Assembly (NCBI RefSeq): GCF_020515525.1
Contig: NZ_JAIYEP010000003.1
Span: 51,613-115,612 of the forward strand
DNA: 64,000 bases
Reading direction: 5' to 3'
Source of the DNA: Rhodococcus yananensis
Lineage (GTDB): Bacteria > Actinomycetota > Actinomycetes > Mycobacteriales > Mycobacteriaceae
The notes beneath the pieces are model-generated. The model saw only the letters and a list, made by a program, of their open reading frames with translations. It made no database searches and was not told where the DNA came from. Of this stretch, positions 28,681-36,180 are shown piece by piece (the first letter of the stretch is position 1; every line of letters begins with the position of its first letter). Position numbers and translations under genes: made by a program.

Positions 28681-29589
28681 TCAGTAGGGGGTGGGGATCC
28701 AGTCGACCGGGAGCTCGGGATCGCGGTAGTCGCCCGGCTCCTGCCGCGCGGGCAGCGTGATCTCACGGGCCTCGGGGGCTTCGTACGGCACGGTGTCGAG
28801 CAGGTGCGAGATGATGTTCAGGCGACCGCGCTTCTTGTCGTCGGTGCACACGACGTGCCACGGCGACCACCCGGTGTGCGTCGTGCGCAGCATCTCGTCG
28901 CGTGCCCGCGCGTAGTCGTACCAGCGGCTGTACGACTCGAGATCCATCGCGGACAGTTTCCACACCTTGCGGGGGTCGTCCATGCGGCTGTGCAGGCGCG
29001 CGGTCTGCTGTTCCTCGCTCACCTCGAGCCAGTACTTGATCAGGAGGATGCCGGAGGCGATGACGGCGCGTTCGACCGCCGGAACCATCTGCAGGAACTG
29101 CGCCGTCTGCTCCGGGGTGCAGAAACCCATGACCGGTTCGACGCCGGCGCGGTTGTACCAGCTCCGGTCGAAGATCACGACCTCACCCGCGGCAGGCAGA
29201 TGCGGGATGTACCGCTGGAGGTACATCTGCGACCTCTCACGTTCGGTCGGTGCCGGGAGGGCGACCACCCGGAACACCCGCGGACTGACACGTTCGGTGA
29301 TCGCCTTGATGACCCCGCCCTTGCCGGCGGTGTCGCGGCCCTCGAACAGAATGCACACCTTGGCGCCGGATTCGCGCACCCATTCCTGCATCGCGACGAG
29401 TTCACCGTGGAGCGGACGCAGATGTCGCCGGTATTCCTTGTTCGTCATCGGTGGGGAGGCGGGGACCGGTCGGGGAGGGGACAGTTCCCCGGATCGGGTC
29501 GGACGTGGACCCGTGGGGGATCCGGCGGCGCCCGAACGGTGCGTCCCGCCGCCGGTGTGCTTCTTCTCCGCGTGGTCCTTCTTGCCCAT
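28681..29589 (-). CDS. ppk2: Polyphosphate kinase 2
   Basis: Uses polyphosphate to phosphorylate nucleoside mono- or diphosphates. The 302-aa protein starts with a charged low-complexity tail of about 48 residues (MGKKDHAEKKHTGGG); the PPK2 domain follows with Walker A GRDTAGKGG (84-92), Walker B FDRSWYNRAGVEPVMGF, the lid EVSEEQQTARLHSRMDD and the end PWHVVCTDDKKRGRLN. ATG 29589 has gaggga upstream. Subclass (NDP- versus NMP-phosphorylating) is not decidable by eye. The downstream P-type ATPase may share its message. Confidence 0.93.
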   Translation of the reverse strand: MGKKDHAEKKHTGGGTHRSGAAGSPTGPRPTRSGELSPPRPVPASPPMTNKEYRRHLRPLHGELVAMQEWVRESGAKVCILFEGRDTAGKGGVIKAITERVSPRVFRVVALPAPTERERSQMYLQRYIPHLPAAGEVVIFDRSWYNRAGVEPVMGFCTPEQTAQFLQMVPAVERAVIASGILLIKYWLEVSEEQQTARLHSRMDDPRKVWKLSAMDLESYSRWYDYARARDEMLRTTHTGWSPWHVVCTDDKKRGRLNIISHLLDTVPYEAPEAREITLPARQEPGDYRDPELPVDWIPTPY

Positions 29590-29711
29590 GAGGTGCTCCC
29601 TCGTCGTGTCGATACGACACACTGCCATCGCACTCTACGGCACGATGACCAGCGGCGACGGTGGTTCGGTGCATTTACCGCGAAGGCCGATCGCAGTGGG
29701 GACGGTACGGG

Positions 29712-30455
29712 TCAGGTGAGGACGACGAGTTCGGACGGGGACGCCACCTCGACGCGCAGCCCGGCCTTCGACGCGACCCGAGCGACGCCGCGGACATCGG
29801 ACGGTTCCGCGCGGGTGAGTACCAGTGCACGGGCGAGCAGGCCCTTGTGGTGCTTGTTGAAGTGGCTCACGACCTTGCGGGTGCCGTCCGGCTTCTCGGT
29901 GAGAACCGTCGCCGTCACCGCCCCGGGAACCGGGCCGAGCTGCTGGTACACCCCGGAACGCAGATCGACGACGAGACCCCCGTCGGATTCGGCGACGAGC
30001 GCGTCCGACAGCTCCGGCCGCCACAGTGACGCCAGGGTCCCGAACCCCGGGATCCGGGATCCGCCGGACAGCCGGTACGCCGGGATCGGGTCGGCCGCCC
30101 GCACTGCGCCGAACAGCGCCGATCCGATCCCGACGCGGTGATATGCCTTGTCGCGCTGAGCCTTCGAGAAACCTGCGGCATCGAGCGCATCGAACAGCAC
30201 GCCGGTGTACCGGTCGAGTGCCGGACGTGTCGGCGAGACCCACAGCTTCGCGTTGCGTTCGACCTCGTCGAGTTGCGTCGCGCCGAGCCCGAGCGCACGG
30301 CTCGACTCGTCGGGGTCGGCCGCGAGATCCACGAGTGCCTGCGCCAGCACCTCGCGGGTCTCGGTGAGCTGCGGCATCGACAGCTCACCGAGATCGAGGG
30401 GCGCGCCGTCGCCGCCGTCGGACTTGGTTTCGGAAGGAGGAAGAAGCACCAGCAC
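29712..30455 (-). CDS. yaaA: YaaA family peroxide-stress protein (DUF328)
   Basis: A 247-aa protein of the YaaA family; E. coli YaaA lowers free iron and DNA damage during hydrogen peroxide stress. Signatures: MLVLLPPSETKSDGG at the N terminus, VSPTRPALDRYTGVLFDALD, SALFGAVRAADPIPAYRLS and VVSHFNKHHKGLLARAL. GTG 30455 is preferred because TACGGT lies 8 bases upstream (leaderless pattern) and the product then begins like family members; a TTG at 30464 would add three residues. Divergent from proS with back-to-back promoters. Confidence 0.9.
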   Translation of the reverse strand: MLVLLPPSETKSDGGDGAPLDLGELSMPQLTETREVLAQALVDLAADPDESSRALGLGATQLDEVERNAKLWVSPTRPALDRYTGVLFDALDAAGFSKAQRDKAYHRVGIGSALFGAVRAADPIPAYRLSGGSRIPGFGTLASLWRPELSDALVAESDGGLVVDLRSGVYQQLGPVPGAVTATVLTEKPDGTRKVVSHFNKHHKGLLARALVLTRAEPSDVRGVARVASKAGLRVEVASPSELVVLT

Positions 30456-30463
30456 AACCGACA

Positions 30464-30500
30464 ACCGTACCGATGGCCGATGGTGGGCGAGAGGTAGGCT
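30464..30500. promoter_or_regulatory. Divergent promoter pair for yaaA and proS
   Basis: TACGGT (complement of 30464-30469) lies 8 bases before the yaaA GTG, and TAGGCT (30495-30500) lies 8 bases before the proS GTG. Their minus-10 elements are only 25 bases apart, so their minus-35 regions must overlap. Confidence 0.5.
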
Positions 30501-30508
30501 GACCGTCC

Positions 30509-32251
30509 GTGATCACCCGCATGTCGCACCTGTTCCTCCGTACCCTCCGCGACGACCCGGCCGACGCCGAGGTCGCCAGCCACAAGCTCCTCGTCCGCGC
30601 CGGCTACGTGCGCCGGATCGCGCCCGGCGTGTACTCGTGGCTGCCGCTGGGCCTGCGGGTGCTGCGGCAGATCGAACGTGTCGTGCGCGAGGAGATGAAC
30701 TCCATCGGGGCACAGGAGATCTCGTTGCCGGCGCTGCTGCCGCGCGAACCGTACGAGACGACCAACCGCTGGACCGAATACGGTCCGAACCTGTTCAGGC
30801 TGCAGGACCGCAAGCAGGGCGACTACCTCCTCGGGCCGACCCACGAGGAGATGTTCGCTCTCACCGTCAAGGGGGAGTACAACTCGTACAAGGACTTCCC
30901 GGTCACCCTGTACCAGATCCAGGCCAAGTATCGCGACGAGGAACGACCCCGCGCCGGCATCCTGCGCGGCCGCGAGTTCGTGATGAAGGACTCCTACAGC
31001 TTCGACCTCACCGACGACGGTCTCGCCGAGTCCTATCGCGCGCATCGCGACGCCTACGAACGGATCTTCACGCGTCTCGGCGTCGAATACGTCATCGTCT
31101 CGGCGACCTCCGGTGCGATGGGCGGCAGCGCGTCCGAGGAGTTCCTCGCCGATTCGCCCGCGGGCGAGGACACCTATGTGCGCTGCCTCGAATCCGGGTA
31201 CGCCGCGAACGTGGAGGCCGTGACGACTCTCGCGCCCGCGCCGGTGCCGATCGACGGGCTGCCCGCGGCGGTCGTCCACGACACGCCCGACACACCCACG
31301 ATCGACACGCTCGTCGCGGCGGCGTCGCAGATCCTCGGACGCGAGGTGGACGCCGACGAGACCCTCAAGAACATCCTCGTGAAGGTGAAGCAGCCCGGCG
31401 GTGACTGGGAACTGCTCGGCATCGGCATCCCCGGCGGACGCGACGTCGACGAGAAACGTCTCGAGGCGGCCCTCGAACCCGCCGAGTTCGCCATGCTCGA
31501 CGACACCGACTTCGCCGCCAACCCGTTCCTCGCCAAGGGATACATCGGCCCGAAGGCGCTGCTCGCGAACGGTGTGCGGTACCTGGTCGACCCGCGTGTC
31601 GTCGACGGCACGAGCTGGATCACCGGCGCCGACGAACCCGGCAAGCACGTGTTCGGGCTGGTCGCGGGACGTGACTTCGTCGCAGACGGCACGATCGAGG
31701 CCGCGGAGGTCCGCGACGGTGATCCGTCACCCGACGGAGCGGGACCGCTCGTGTCGGCCCGCGGCATCGAGATCGGGCACGTCTTCCAGCTCGGCCGCAA
31801 GTACACCGATGCGTTCGAGGTGAACGTCCTGGGTGAGAACGGCAAGCCCGTGCGCCCGACGATGGGGTCCTACGGTGTCGGTGTCTCGCGCCTGGTCGCG
31901 GTCGTCGCCGAGCAGCAGCACGACGACAAGGGTCTGCGGTGGCCGGCGGAGATCGCCCCGTTCGACGTCCATCTCGTCATCGCGAACAAGGACGAGCAGG
32001 CCCGCGCGGGCGCCGAAGCGCTCGCGCAGGAACTGTCCGATGCGCGCCTCGAGGTGTTGCTCGACGATCGCAAGGCCTCGCCGGGTGTGAAGTTCAAGGA
32101 CTCCGAACTCCTCGGGATGCCCCTCGTCGTCGTGGTCGGTCGTGGATTCGCCGACGGCAACGTCGAACTACGTGACCGGTTCACCGGTGAAGCACGTGAG
32201 GTGCCGGTCGGTGACGCGGTGGGTGAGGTGCTCGCGGCGACACGCCGGTAG
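30509..32251 (+). CDS. proS: Prolyl-tRNA synthetase
   Basis: Class II synthetase of 580 aa, bacterial type with an editing domain inserted between motifs 2 and 3. [20 protein letters not shown] matches mycobacterial N termini; motif 1 [20 protein letters not shown], motif 2 [21 protein letters not shown] (in outline), the INS editing domain at about residues 220-400, motif 3 [17 protein letters not shown], and the anticodon-binding domain [23 protein letters not shown] at the end. The GTG start at 30509 has TAGGCT 8 bases upstream. Downstream hairpins separate it from the convergent VOC gene. Confidence 0.97.
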   Translation: MITRMSHLFLRTLRDDPADAEVASHKLLVRAGYVRRIAPGVYSWLPLGLRVLRQIERVVREEMNSIGAQEISLPALLPREPYETTNRWTEYGPNLFRLQDRKQGDYLLGPTHEEMFALTVKGEYNSYKDFPVTLYQIQAKYRDEERPRAGILRGREFVMKDSYSFDLTDDGLAESYRAHRDAYERIFTRLGVEYVIVSATSGAMGGSASEEFLADSPAGEDTYVRCLESGYAANVEAVTTLAPAPVPIDGLPAAVVHDTPDTPTIDTLVAAASQILGREVDADETLKNILVKVKQPGGDWELLGIGIPGGRDVDEKRLEAALEPAEFAMLDDTDFAANPFLAKGYIGPKALLANGVRYLVDPRVVDGTSWITGADEPGKHVFGLVAGRDFVADGTIEAAEVRDGDPSPDGAGPLVSARGIEIGHVFQLGRKYTDAFEVNVLGENGKPVRPTMGSYGVGVSRLVAVVAEQQHDDKGLRWPAEIAPFDVHLVIANKDEQARAGAEALAQELSDARLEVLLDDRKASPGVKFKDSELLGMPLVVVVGRGFADGNVELRDRFTGEAREVPVGDAVGEVLAATRR

Positions 32252-32273
32252 CCCGCAGCCCCGGCGGGTCCGT

Positions 32274-32288
32274 CCCCGCACCGCGGGG
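32274..32288 (+). terminator. Small hairpin after proS
   Basis: A 6-bp perfect stem with 3-base loop (ccccgc/gcgggg), 22 bases after the proS stop. Two copies of a cggggtgccccg palindrome follow at about 32335-32362, overlapping the end of the convergent gene; any of these may terminate transcription. Confidence 0.4.
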
Positions 32289-32347
32289 TCGACGGGGCGG
32301 GCCGCGTCGCAACGGCGTGGGTGACCGGCCGATCGGGGTGCCCCGAC

Positions 32348-32785
32348 CTACCGGGGTGCCCCGAACACCACGTCGCCGGTGAAGCCGATCATCCACTGCA
32401 CGCCGAATCTGTCGGTGCACATGCCGAAGCGCTCGGCCCATTCCACCGCGCCCAGCGGCATCGTCACCTCGCCTCCTGCCGACAACGCGCCGAACACCCT
32501 GTCGGCTTCCTCCGCGCTGTCCGCATCGATCGAGATGGCGAAGTTGGTGCCCGCGGTGACGGTGCCCATCGACGCGGGGACGTCGGAACCCATGAGGATG
32601 CTGTCACCCATGGGCAGTGCGACGTGCGCGACGCCGTTCAGTTGCTCCTCGGTCAACTCCACGCCGCCGGTGTCCATGTCGCGGAAGCGGGCCAGTTGCA
32701 GTTCACCGCCGAAAACCGAGCGATAGAACGTGAACGCTTCCTCGGCGTTGCCGCCGAAGTTCAGGTACGGATCGACTGATCGCAT
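32348..32785 (-). CDS. VOC superfamily (PhnB/glyoxalase-like) protein
   Basis: A 145-aa protein of the vicinal-oxygen-chelate fold. SVDPYLNFGGNAEEAFTFYRSVFGGEL is the N-terminal betaalphabeta unit of PhnB-type proteins, VAHVALPMGDSILMGSD and FAISIDADSAEEADRVFGAL the central repeats, and WAERFGMCTDRFGVQWMIGF the typical C terminus. Members are often annotated as 3-demethylubiquinone methyltransferase-like; real substrates are unknown. gggag precedes ATG 32785, and TACACT further upstream may be its promoter. Confidence 0.85.
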   Translation of the reverse strand: MRSVDPYLNFGGNAEEAFTFYRSVFGGELQLARFRDMDTGGVELTEEQLNGVAHVALPMGDSILMGSDVPASMGTVTAGTNFAISIDADSAEEADRVFGALSAGGEVTMPLGAVEWAERFGMCTDRFGVQWMIGFTGDVVFGAPR

Positions 32786-32904
32786 CGCGTGCTCCCAGGT
32801 CGCTGCGGGACGGTCGCGTCCGAAGTGTAGTGCCGTCGCGGGCGCGGAGCAGGCAGTTCGGGGACGTTCCCGCGATCACCCGGCGCGGCGTGCGGGCCGG
32901 GGTG

Positions 32905-33351
32905 TCAGGGCCGACCGGGAAAAGCCACGGTCGGCGGAACGATCCCGAGATTGCTCCGCCACCGCGCGGCTCGGATCGCGGACTCCGTGAGGGCGACGAC
33001 CGCGTCCGCCCGGACCGCCTCGGTGTCGGCTCGTTCGAGCACCGACCGCCACGCCACCGCGACATCCGTCTCGATCTGCACGGCCAGTTCGGCTGCCTGC
33101 ACGGGATCGGCGACGGGGAACGGGACGGTATAGCCCGGCGCCGCGACCGGCGGCGTCACCCCGGCCGCGGTCAACGTGTCGACGGTGGCGTCCCGCCGCG
33201 CGCGGTGCGCAGCAGTGTCCGCGGCCACCTCGTCGGCACGGCCGGGATCGGCGAAGGCGGCGACGACCCCGTATCCGAAGACGGCGGCGTGCTCTACGGC
33301 CAGTGCATCGATGAGCGACTGCTGTTCGGAACCGAGTTCGGGTGAGCTCAC
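32905..33351 (-). CDS. DUF4439 ferritin-like four-helix protein
   Basis: A 148-aa alanine-rich helical protein. [21 protein letters not shown] carries the E..H pattern of ferritin-like domains, and [23 protein letters not shown] a second E..H pair; [20 protein letters not shown] continues the bundle. The GTG start at 33351 is preceded by ggagg at 10 bases and overlaps the lipoprotein stop by 4 bases (33348-33351). The pair resembles Rv2843-Rv2844 next to rimP in M. tuberculosis. Metal binding is possible but unproven. Confidence 0.78.
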   Translation of the reverse strand: MSSPELGSEQQSLIDALAVEHAAVFGYGVVAAFADPGRADEVAADTAAHRARRDATVDTLTAAGVTPPVAAPGYTVPFPVADPVQAAELAVQIETDVAVAWRSVLERADTEAVRADAVVALTESAIRAARWRSNLGIVPPTVAFPGRP

Positions 33352-33869
33352 GGCAACAACACCTCCGTGTGGGCCGCGCAGGCGGCGCTGATCGAGCCGA
33401 GCAGGCCGGCGCGGAAACCGCGCTGGGTACGTGCCAGGTCCGCGGCACCGCGCTGCGAGTCGGTCAGCCGCGCGCGCAGTTCCTCGACGCTCGGTGCGGG
33501 ACCGGTCGGCGCGGGCGCGGTGGTCGTCGGTGGCGGTGCCGTGGAGTCCGTCACGCCGGCGGCGCGCGAGATCTCGGTGTCGAGCGCTTCGGCGTGGGCG
33601 GCGCGCTCGTCCGCGATCGCGGTCAGTGCGTCGGCGAGGTCCGGCGTGGTGGCGGCGAGCGCCGTCGCGGTCGCCGCGTCCGTGCGTGCGCGTGCGGCCG
33701 CGGACAGGAGCGGATCGGGTTCGGGCTCGTCGTCGGTGGCTGCGCACGCGGTCAGACCGACCGTGACGGCGCCGGTGACGGTGATCGTGGACCACCGGAA
33801 CAGCGCCCTTCGGGAGAGGGCGGGACGCGCCCTTCGGGACGGGGCGGGATGCGGGGGAGACGTCGGCAC
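33348..33869 (-). CDS. Putative Tat-exported lipoprotein, alanine-rich
   Basis: A 173-aa secreted protein of unknown function. The N terminus has a twin-arginine-like motif SRRALFRW (19-26), a hydrophobic stretch and the lipobox LTAC (Cys42). The mature part contains helical [23 protein letters not shown] and [16 protein letters not shown], then a Pro/Thr linker ([18 protein letters not shown]) and a second helical segment. I place the start at GTG 33869; the frame is open 17 codons further upstream. Coupled to the DUF4439 gene by a GTGA overlap, suggesting the two act together. Confidence 0.72.
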   Translation of the reverse strand: MPTSPPHPAPSRRARPALSRRALFRWSTITVTGAVTVGLTACAATDDEPEPDPLLSAAARARTDAATATALAATTPDLADALTAIADERAAHAEALDTEISRAAGVTDSTAPPPTTTAPAPTGPAPSVEELRARLTDSQRGAADLARTQRGFRAGLLGSISAACAAHTEVLLP

Positions 33870-33939
33870 CGGGCCATCCTGCCAGCCCGATGTGACGGGA
33901 ATCGATCCCGCCCCGGCCACGGCCCGGCCGGTGGCAGGC

Positions 33940-33945
33940 TAGGCT
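33940..33945 (+). promoter_or_regulatory. Putative minus-10 of the rimP-nusA-infB operon
   Basis: TAGGCT, the same hexamer as for proS, ribF and rpsO, sits in the 147-base divergent gap. A start near 33952 gives rimP a leader of about 65 bases with gaggag at 34001. Confidence 0.5.
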
Positions 33946-34016
33946 GGATCACTGCCGGTGCACTCGTGCCGGCCGTTGTCCGCTGCGACCACAACTTCAC
34001 GAGGAGCTTGCCCGTC

Positions 34017-34607
34017 ATGCCTGTTCCACCCCCGGAGAGGATCGTCGAGCTCGTCGCCGATCTGTTGTCCGACGAGGGTTACGACCTCGAGGACGTGGTC
34101 GTGACCGCCGCGGGCAAGCACAGCACGGTCCGTCTGATGGTCGACAGCGATGCGGGTCTCGGACTCGACGAGGCCGCCCGGCTCAGCCGCCTGGTATCCG
34201 ACGCGTTCGACGCGGTCTCGGATTTCGGTGAATCGCCGTACGTGCTCGAGGTCACGAGCCCGGGCATCGGGCGTCCTCTGACTCGCGACCGGCACTGGCG
34301 CCGCGCGCAGGGGCGTCGTGCCCGCATCGAACTGGCGGACGGCACGATCGTCGCCCGGATCGGCGAACTGGTCGGCGATACGGTACGGCTCGTCGTTCCC
34401 GACCGAGACGGCCCGGTGGTTCGGCCGACCCCGCTCGGCGAGGTGCGCAGCGCCCTGGTCGAGGTCGAGTTCTCCCCGCCGAACCCGCGGGAACTGGAAC
34501 TGGCGGGCGGGCTGCCCGATGGACGTGTGGCCGCCGGCGAACTCGACGAGTCCGCGGTGGGCGACGACGAATCGGACGACGTGAACGAAACGAAGGTGGA
34601 CAAGTGA
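34017..34607 (+). CDS. rimP: Ribosome maturation factor RimP
   Basis: Helps mature the 30S subunit. The 196-aa protein has the RimP N-terminal domain ([58 protein letters not shown]) followed by the Sm-like C-terminal domain ([18 protein letters not shown]) and an acidic tail ending NETKVDK. gaggag lies 10 bases before ATG 34017. Its stop overlaps the nusA GTG by 4 bases, the conserved rimP-nusA coupling that opens the nusA-infB operon. Confidence 0.95.
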   Translation: MPVPPPERIVELVADLLSDEGYDLEDVVVTAAGKHSTVRLMVDSDAGLGLDEAARLSRLVSDAFDAVSDFGESPYVLEVTSPGIGRPLTRDRHWRRAQGRRARIELADGTIVARIGELVGDTVRLVVPDRDGPVVRPTPLGEVRSALVEVEFSPPNPRELELAGGLPDGRVAAGELDESAVGDDESDDVNETKVDK

Positions 34608-35632
34608 ATATCGAGATCGCCGCTCTGCGCATGCTGGAGTCGGAGAAGAACATCCCGTTCGACGAGCTCATCGACACGCTCGAGACGGCGCTGCTCCTCG
34701 CGTACCGGCACGTCGACGGACATCAGCCGCACGCCCGCGTCCTCGTCGACACGAAGAGCGGCGCGATCCAGGTGCTCGCGGAGGAGCGTGATGACGACGG
34801 GAACGTGATCGCCGAGTGGGACGACACCCCCGAGGACTTCGGTCGGATCGCCGCGACCACCGCGCGGCAGGTCATCATGCAGAAGATCCGCGAGGCCGAA
34901 CACGAGCAGCGTTTCGGGGAGTTCTCCACCCACGAGGGCGAGATCGTCAGCGGCGTGGTGCAGCGCGACGCGCGGGCGAACGCCCGCGGCATGGTCGTGG
35001 TGAAGATCGGCGGCGACGCCAACACGACCGAGGGGCTGATCCCGCCGGCCGAGCAGGTGCCGGGGGAGACGTACGAGCACGGGGACCGCATCAAGTGCTA
35101 CGTCGTCAACGTGGCCCGCGGCCAGCGCGGCCCGCAGATCACGCTGTCGCGCACCCACCCGAATCTCGTCCGTCGACTGTTCGCTCTCGAGGTTCCCGAG
35201 ATCGCCGACGAGTCCGTCGAGATCGTCGCCGTCGCCCGTGAGGCCGGGCATCGTTCCAAGATCGCCGTGCATTCGGTGGTGTCCGGACTGAACGCGAAGG
35301 GTGCGTGCATCGGCCCCATGGGGCAGCGCGTGCGCAACGTCATGCGTGAACTGGGTGAAGAGAAGATCGACATCATCGACTACGACGACGATCCCGCGAC
35401 GTTCGTCGGCAACGCGCTGTCGCCGTCGAAGGTGGTCTCGGTCACCGTGGTCGACCCGGAAGCCCGCGCGGCTCGGGTCGTGGTCCCCGACTTCCAATTG
35501 TCCCTCGCGATCGGCAAGGAAGGGCAGAACGCGCGGCTCGCAGCGCGACTGACCGGGTGGCGGATCGACATCCGAAGTGATGCGGCTCCCGGTGGTGACG
35601 AGCCCTCGGACGCCGCGCCGACAGGCGAGTAG
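34604..35632 (+). CDS. nusA: Transcription termination/antitermination factor NusA
   Basis: RNA polymerase-associated elongation factor, 342 aa. N-terminal domain ([34 protein letters not shown], quoted here only in outline), S1 domain ([21 protein letters not shown]), then two KH domains ([61 protein letters not shown]). Like mycobacterial NusA it lacks the C-terminal acidic repeats of E. coli NusA, so the length is normal for the phylum. GTG 34604 overlaps the rimP stop. Confidence 0.96.
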   Translation: MNIEIAALRMLESEKNIPFDELIDTLETALLLAYRHVDGHQPHARVLVDTKSGAIQVLAEERDDDGNVIAEWDDTPEDFGRIAATTARQVIMQKIREAEHEQRFGEFSTHEGEIVSGVVQRDARANARGMVVVKIGGDANTTEGLIPPAEQVPGETYEHGDRIKCYVVNVARGQRGPQITLSRTHPNLVRRLFALEVPEIADESVEIVAVAREAGHRSKIAVHSVVSGLNAKGACIGPMGQRVRNVMRELGEEKIDIIDYDDDPATFVGNALSPSKVVSVTVVDPEARAARVVVPDFQLSLAIGKEGQNARLAARLTGWRIDIRSDAAPGGDEPSDAAPTGE

Positions 35633-35666
35633 GGGGTGGGATGCGGGATTCCGGGCAGAACAGCGG

Positions 35667-35672
35667 TAGAGT
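35667..35672 (+). promoter_or_regulatory. Putative minus-10 of ylxR (leaderless)
   Basis: TAGAGT lies 5 bases before ATG 35678 in the 45-base nusA-ylxR gap, and there is no ribosome site. A second, internal start of the operon serving ylxR-infB is suggested. Confidence 0.4.
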
Positions 35673-35677
35673 GGTCG

Positions 35678-36061
35678 ATGGTTCAGCATGACCTGCCTTC
35701 GGTCGGTCGGGTACACACCGGGCCGGTGCGTACCTGCGTCGGGTGTCGGCGGCGAGTGCTGGCTGCCGAACTGCTGAGGGTCGTGGCTCGCGTCCACGGG
35801 TCCGACGGTGCGCAACCGCCCGGATTCGCCGTGGTGCCCGACCCGGGGCGCAGGCTTCCCGGACGAGGTGCGTGGGTGCACCCCACGACGGACTGCCTGG
35901 GTCTCGCCGCTCGGCGTCGAGCATTCGGCAGAGCACTGAAAGTATCCGGTCTTCCGGACACGACAGCGCTGGATCAGCTGGTCGGATCCTTGGTGGAGAA
36001 CCCCCGCGCCACGCGCGGAGAGCACCCCGCCGCGGACACCAACAGTGACATCGAACTCTGA
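35678..36061 (+). CDS. ylxR: YlxR family RNA-binding protein (DUF448)
   Basis: A 127-aa protein found between nusA and infB in most Gram-positive genomes; it is thought to bind nucleic acid, and YlxR has been linked to RNase P in some bacteria. The conserved [22 protein letters not shown] contains the CxxC, and [21 protein letters not shown] the second signature; [14 protein letters not shown] follows. The N-terminal 15 residues ([14 protein letters not shown]) and the C-terminal acidic tail are specific to this group. ATG 35678 is set by family alignment. Confidence 0.92.
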   Translation: MVQHDLPSVGRVHTGPVRTCVGCRRRVLAAELLRVVARVHGSDGAQPPGFAVVPDPGRRLPGRGAWVHPTTDCLGLAARRRAFGRALKVSGLPDTTALDQLVGSLVENPRATRGEHPAADTNSDIEL

Positions 36062-36082
36062 GAAGAACAGGTACGAACACTC

Positions 36083-36164
36083 ATGAGCACACCGTGAAGC
36101 ACCAGCGATGAACGTCCATCGGAGATAACCCGAGGTCGTGCGGGCAAGCCAGCCGCTCGGCCTC
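36083..36164 (+). promoter_or_regulatory. infB leader with two mini-ORFs and a hairpin
   Basis: The 119-base gap between ylxR and infB holds two tiny open frames, ATG AGC ACA CCG TGA (36083-36097) and a seven-codon one at 36108-36128, then an imperfect hairpin (about 36132-36144 with 36152-36164, one mismatch and one G-U) ending 6 bases before the infB ribosome site gaggag. Confidence 0.4.
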
Positions 36165-36180
36165 ATCAGTGAGGAGAGCA

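Noticed and set aside
34604..35632. NusA short compared with E. coli (no acidic C-terminal repeats)
   Set aside because: About 340 aa without these repeats is standard for actinobacteria, so this is not a truncation.
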